A stretch of DNA of 6,674 nucleotides, taken from contig JAKPIL010000112.1 in NCBI GenBank assembly GCA_029549845.1, positions 1-6,674 of the forward strand, in the 5' to 3' direction. Within the stretch, counting starts at the first letter, position 1. Each line of letters opens with the position of its first letter. This document shows positions 5,337-6,674 of this stretch, piece after piece. The notes beneath the pieces are model-generated. The model had not been told where the DNA came from. It did no database searches and worked only from the letters and a program-made list of their open reading frames with translations. The translations under genes and the position numbers were made by a program. This DNA comes from a bacterium. Lineage in GTDB: Bacteria > Patescibacteriota > Saccharimonadia > Saccharimonadales > UBA4665.

Positions 5337-5492
5337 GGTGAAGTCAGACTGCAAAAAGGGAGCGCTGGAGGCGCAAGCTTTTTCTGATTCACCTGCCGGC
5401 ACGCTACCCTTGCGGATAAGTGTGCCGGCGTCGGCTCCTGGGGTGGCGAGTAATCTCACCTCCTTTTAGTTGGGGAACCCCCAGGAGCCGAC
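5337..5492 (-). other. Structured 3' RNA region: three abutting hairpins downstream of the GC-rich gene
   Basis: Three hairpins lie end to end. The first has a perfect 14-bp stem (5430-5443 with 5479-5492) and a 35-base loop. The second has an 8-bp stem (5395-5402 with 5422-5429) and, inside it on the minus strand, a short helix (TTATCC with GGGTAG, including two G-U pairs) capped by a GCAA tetraloop. The third has a bulged 10-bp stem (5337-5342, 5344-5347 with 5384-5393), then AAAAAG/CTTTTT, then GCGC/GCGC around TGGAG. The first two stems share a boundary with no spacer and the third is one base away, so they could stack. The GNRA tetraloop favours the minus strand, continuous with the upstream gene's mRNA. 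I do not recognise it as tmRNA, RNase P RNA, SRP RNA or a tRNA. Confidence 0.6.
5341..5355 (+). repeat. 15-bp inverted repeat, left copy
   Basis: AAGTCAGACTGCAAA here is the exact reverse complement of 6423-6437; neither flanking base extends the match. The two copies bracket the GC-rich secreted-protein gene and its structured leader and tail. The left copy lies within the third 3' hairpin. Confidence 0.8.
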
Positions 5493-5501
5493 CCGAAGGT
5501 C

Positions 5502-6179
5502 CTACTTCTTGCCGTAGGCAATCGTGACAACGAAGACCTTGCCGGTCTTCTTGTTGACCAACCACCAGGTGCCCTGGACGTCCTGCGCGGTTCGGCAGTA
5601 CAGACCGTTGGCCCAACGGAAGTTGACCTTCTTGCCGTCCAAGATGAGCCACCGGTTGTTGATGAACTTGACCTTATGGCCGTGTTCGTCACGGTAGGTG
5701 CGAGCAACTCCCTTGTAGGGAGCGTAGGTCCGCGTGCACTGCGTCGGCGGGTTGGTCGGCTTGGGCGTCGGGGTCGGGGTGACCACCGGGGGGGGCGTCG
5801 GGGCGCAGAGCGCAAGACTTGCCGGACCGGCGATCACCGTACCTGTGGCATCTACCAGGTAAACCTTGTAGTAGCCCAGCTCGGTATTTCCGAGCGGGAG
5901 CCCCGGGAGCACGACTGCGCCCGTCGGCGTTGACGCCGGACGAAAATCGTCCGTGCCGAATTCTACAGCTTTCGCCTCCACCTGGGCACCAACCGGTGCT
6001 CCGGTCCAGGTGATGTTGGTCACCCCCACATTAGGGGCGGGGGCGTACGGGCTAACGCACGAGGCGTTGACTGTCGGCGAGGCAGTGGCGGCCGAGGCGG
6101 TGGCGGCGAATGCGGTCCCAGCGGTGGCGACGGCGGTCAGCGCGGTGGCGGTGCGAACAAGCGTGGTACGGTACGACAT
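5502..6179 (-). CDS. Unrecognised GC-rich secreted two-domain protein
   Basis: A 225-residue exported protein; I do not recognise the family. The N-terminus is an Ala/Thr-rich signal peptide (MSYRTTLVRT then a hydrophobic Ala stretch) with likely cleavage after ASA near residue 30. Two domains follow, each bounded by cysteines. C41 to C125 enclose a beta-rich, Ig/fibronectin-like stretch (NITWTGAPVGAQVEAKAVEF ... LGYYKVYLVD). C148 to C195 lie in a basic C-terminal domain (148-225) rich in Lys, Arg, Trp and Tyr. A Pro/Thr linker (127-147, PTPPPVVTPTPTPKPTNPP) joins them. The start has a strong Shine-Dalgarno TAGGAGG eight bases upstream, unlike the leaderless genes nearby. Its GC-rich sequence and Ala-rich signal peptide resemble actinobacterial secreted proteins, so acquisition from an actinobacterium or its phage is possible. 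It could be a surface-binding or toxic exoprotein; the sequence does not decide. Confidence 0.82.
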   Translation of the reverse strand: MSYRTTLVRTATALTAVATAGTAFAATASAATASPTVNASCVSPYAPAPNVGVTNITWTGAPVGAQVEAKAVEFGTDDFRPASTPTGAVVLPGLPLGNTELGYYKVYLVDATGTVIAGPASLALCAPTPPPVVTPTPTPKPTNPPTQCTRTYAPYKGVARTYRDEHGHKVKFINNRWLILDGKKVNFRWANGLYCRTAQDVQGTWWLVNKKTGKVFVVTIAYGKK

Positions 6180-6201
6180 GATGGTGTCCTCCTAGGACAT
6201 C
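6180..6201 (-). promoter_or_regulatory. Ribosome binding site folded into a hairpin before the ATG at 6179
   Basis: On the minus strand TAGGAGG is followed by eight bases and the ATG. The same bases can fold: TGTCCT (6194-6199) pairs with AGGACA (6185-6190) around a three-base AGG loop, and alternatively GATG/CATC closes the outer ends (6198-6201 with 6180-6183). Either fold buries part of the GGAGG. This is the typical look of a translational on/off platform, but no regulator is known. Confidence 0.55.
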
Positions 6202-6204
6202 AAA

Positions 6205-6291
6205 CCTCTTCCCGAATGGAAGAGGGTGGTGCGCTGGCACACGGGTCTCCGTATCTGACGGATGTCGTGTGTGGCTCTCCCGTGGGGGGAG
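6205..6291 (-). promoter_or_regulatory. Leader of three successive hairpins upstream of the GC-rich gene
   Basis: Perfect 8-bp stem CCTCTTCC/GGAAGAGG with a five-base loop (6205-6225). A two-part hairpin, CACACG/CGTGTG outside (6238-6243 with 6266-6271) and TCCGT/ACGGA inside (6248-6252 with 6258-6262). A third, CTCTCCC against GGGGGAG around three bases (6275-6291; one mismatch in the minus-strand RNA). Together with the hairpin at the ribosome binding site, the roughly 120-base leader would be almost wholly structured, unlike any other gene in the window. Confidence 0.55.
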
Positions 6292-6298
6292 GGCAAGT

Positions 6299-6339
6299 TT
6301 TGGGTAAGAGCTCTATACCCAAATCTCCGACCAAGTGAA
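6299..6339 (-). promoter_or_regulatory. Candidate promoter with overlapping palindromic operator
   Basis: The perfect palindrome TTTGGGTA (6299-6306) / TACCCAAA (6316-6323) has a nine-base centre and no T-run on either side, so it is not a terminator. It covers a candidate minus-strand -10 TATAGA (6312-6317) that lies 16 bp from a -35 TTCACT (6334-6339). A repressor bound there would silence the GC-rich gene. The promoter elements are weak. A second smaller hairpin GCGGT/ACCGC lies at 6347-6366. I see nothing else assignable in 6367-6530 except the 15-bp repeat at 6423-6437. Confidence 0.4.
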
Positions 6340-6422
6340 CATAAATGCGGTGTAGTATAAAACCGCGTTCTTCACCTCGCCGGAAACTTGGATAGTAGAG
6401 CTACGTGTCTCAGAAAAATATA

Positions 6423-6437
6423 TTTGCAGTCTGACTT
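6423..6437 (-). repeat. 15-bp inverted repeat, right copy
   Basis: TTTGCAGTCTGACTT, the exact reverse complement of 5341-5355. On the minus strand it is preceded by TTAACA and followed by TATATT. It could therefore sit within a promoter with a short spacer, but that is weak evidence. Confidence 0.8.
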
Positions 6438-6530
6438 GTTAATGTACATGTGACCGTGGTCGTCTCTACGCCGGAGTCACTAAAAAAACAACTCTAACAG
6501 CGGAAACCACCCTTATAGGCACACTGAACC

Positions 6531-6566
6531 AGCATAATAAAAATCCCCGTGGCAGAGACCACGGGG
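6531..6566 (-). terminator. Rho-independent terminator of the partial gene at the right edge
   Basis: On the minus strand CCCCGTGG (6566-6559) pairs perfectly with CCACGGGG (6552-6545) around a six-base loop, followed by ATTTTTATT. It begins 24 bases after the TGA stop at 6591 and separates that gene from the GC-rich gene downstream. Confidence 0.88.
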
Positions 6567-6590
6567 TATTCAGTTACTATGGTATGCCCA

Positions 6591-6674
6591 TCACCACATC
6601 GTTAGTTGCAGGTCTTTCGGATTGGAGCCTTGGTTCTTGACGTACTGCTCTACGACAGCCCAATTACCACCAGT
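6591..6674 (-). CDS. C-terminal fragment of an unrecognised gene (5' end beyond window)
   Basis: An open frame entering from the right edge gives 27 residues and a TGA stop: it starts TGGNWAVVEQYVKNQG and ends PKDLQLTMW. Natural amino-acid mix, alternation of hydrophobic and polar residues, and a strong terminator 24 bases after the stop make it a real gene end. The fragment is too short to name a family. Because the stop is TGA, and a terminator follows, TGA is read as stop in this organism. Confidence 0.65.
   Translation of the reverse strand, partial: TGGNWAVVEQYVKNQGSNPKDLQLTMW

Noticed and set aside
5404..5815. Overlapping Arg/Pro-rich minus-strand frames within and after the GC-rich gene
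   Set aside because: They are alternative-frame readings of high-GC coding DNA, with no Shine-Dalgarno sequence; the 225-residue frame has the signal peptide, cysteine pattern and ribosome site.
6299..6323. Terminator at the TTTGGGTA/TACCCAAA palindrome
   Set aside because: There is no T-run after the stem on either strand, so an operator is the better reading.

Overview
The window looks like a piece of a Patescibacteria/CPR genome, most likely Candidatus Saccharibacteria (TM7). The grounds are a PilM gene next to a large Gly-rich secreted protein of a type I associate with Saccharibacteria, intergenic DNA built from degenerate TGGATGG/ATCCACC-type short repeats, and promoters placed so close to start codons that the mRNAs would be leaderless or nearly so. 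TAG, TGA and TAA all appear as stops, so there is no sign of the UGA=Gly code of Gracilibacteria/SR1. The lineage is inferred from memory of such genomes, not from a search.

Layout. Positions 1-588 (minus) hold the N-terminal half of PilM, the actin-like type IV pilus assembly protein. Positions 689-2770 (minus) hold a 693-residue exported protein with a signal peptide, Gly/Ser linker, Ig-like region and beta-rich C-terminal region; it may be a surface or pilus-associated protein. Positions 2806-4582 hold a DUF4143-type AAA ATPase gene (3136-4281, minus) between two 102-bp inverted repeats that differ at three positions, with more short repeats around it. Positions 4583-5132 (plus) hold a RelB/DinJ-type antitoxin and RelE/YafQ-type toxin pair with its own operator-bearing promoter. 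The tail of the toxin gene and its downstream sequence recur in degenerate form just upstream of the pair.

Positions 5133-6590 have a different character. They hold one GC-rich gene (5502-6179, minus) for an unrecognised secreted two-domain protein. It has a strong Shine-Dalgarno sequence that can fold into a hairpin, a leader of successive hairpins, and a 3' region in which three hairpins abut one another almost without spacers before a terminator. A perfect 15-bp inverted repeat lies on either side of this unit. A well-formed terminator and the last 27 codons of another minus-strand gene close the window.

How the parts may work together: PilM and the exported protein may both serve a type IV pilus or cell-surface function. 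The ATPase and the toxin-antitoxin pair look like accessory cassettes embedded in repeat DNA. The GC-rich secreted gene looks acquired. The most interesting signals are the long inverted repeat around the ATPase, the recurring leaderless promoter geometry, the duplicated ATPase operator, and the structured RNA around the GC-rich gene.
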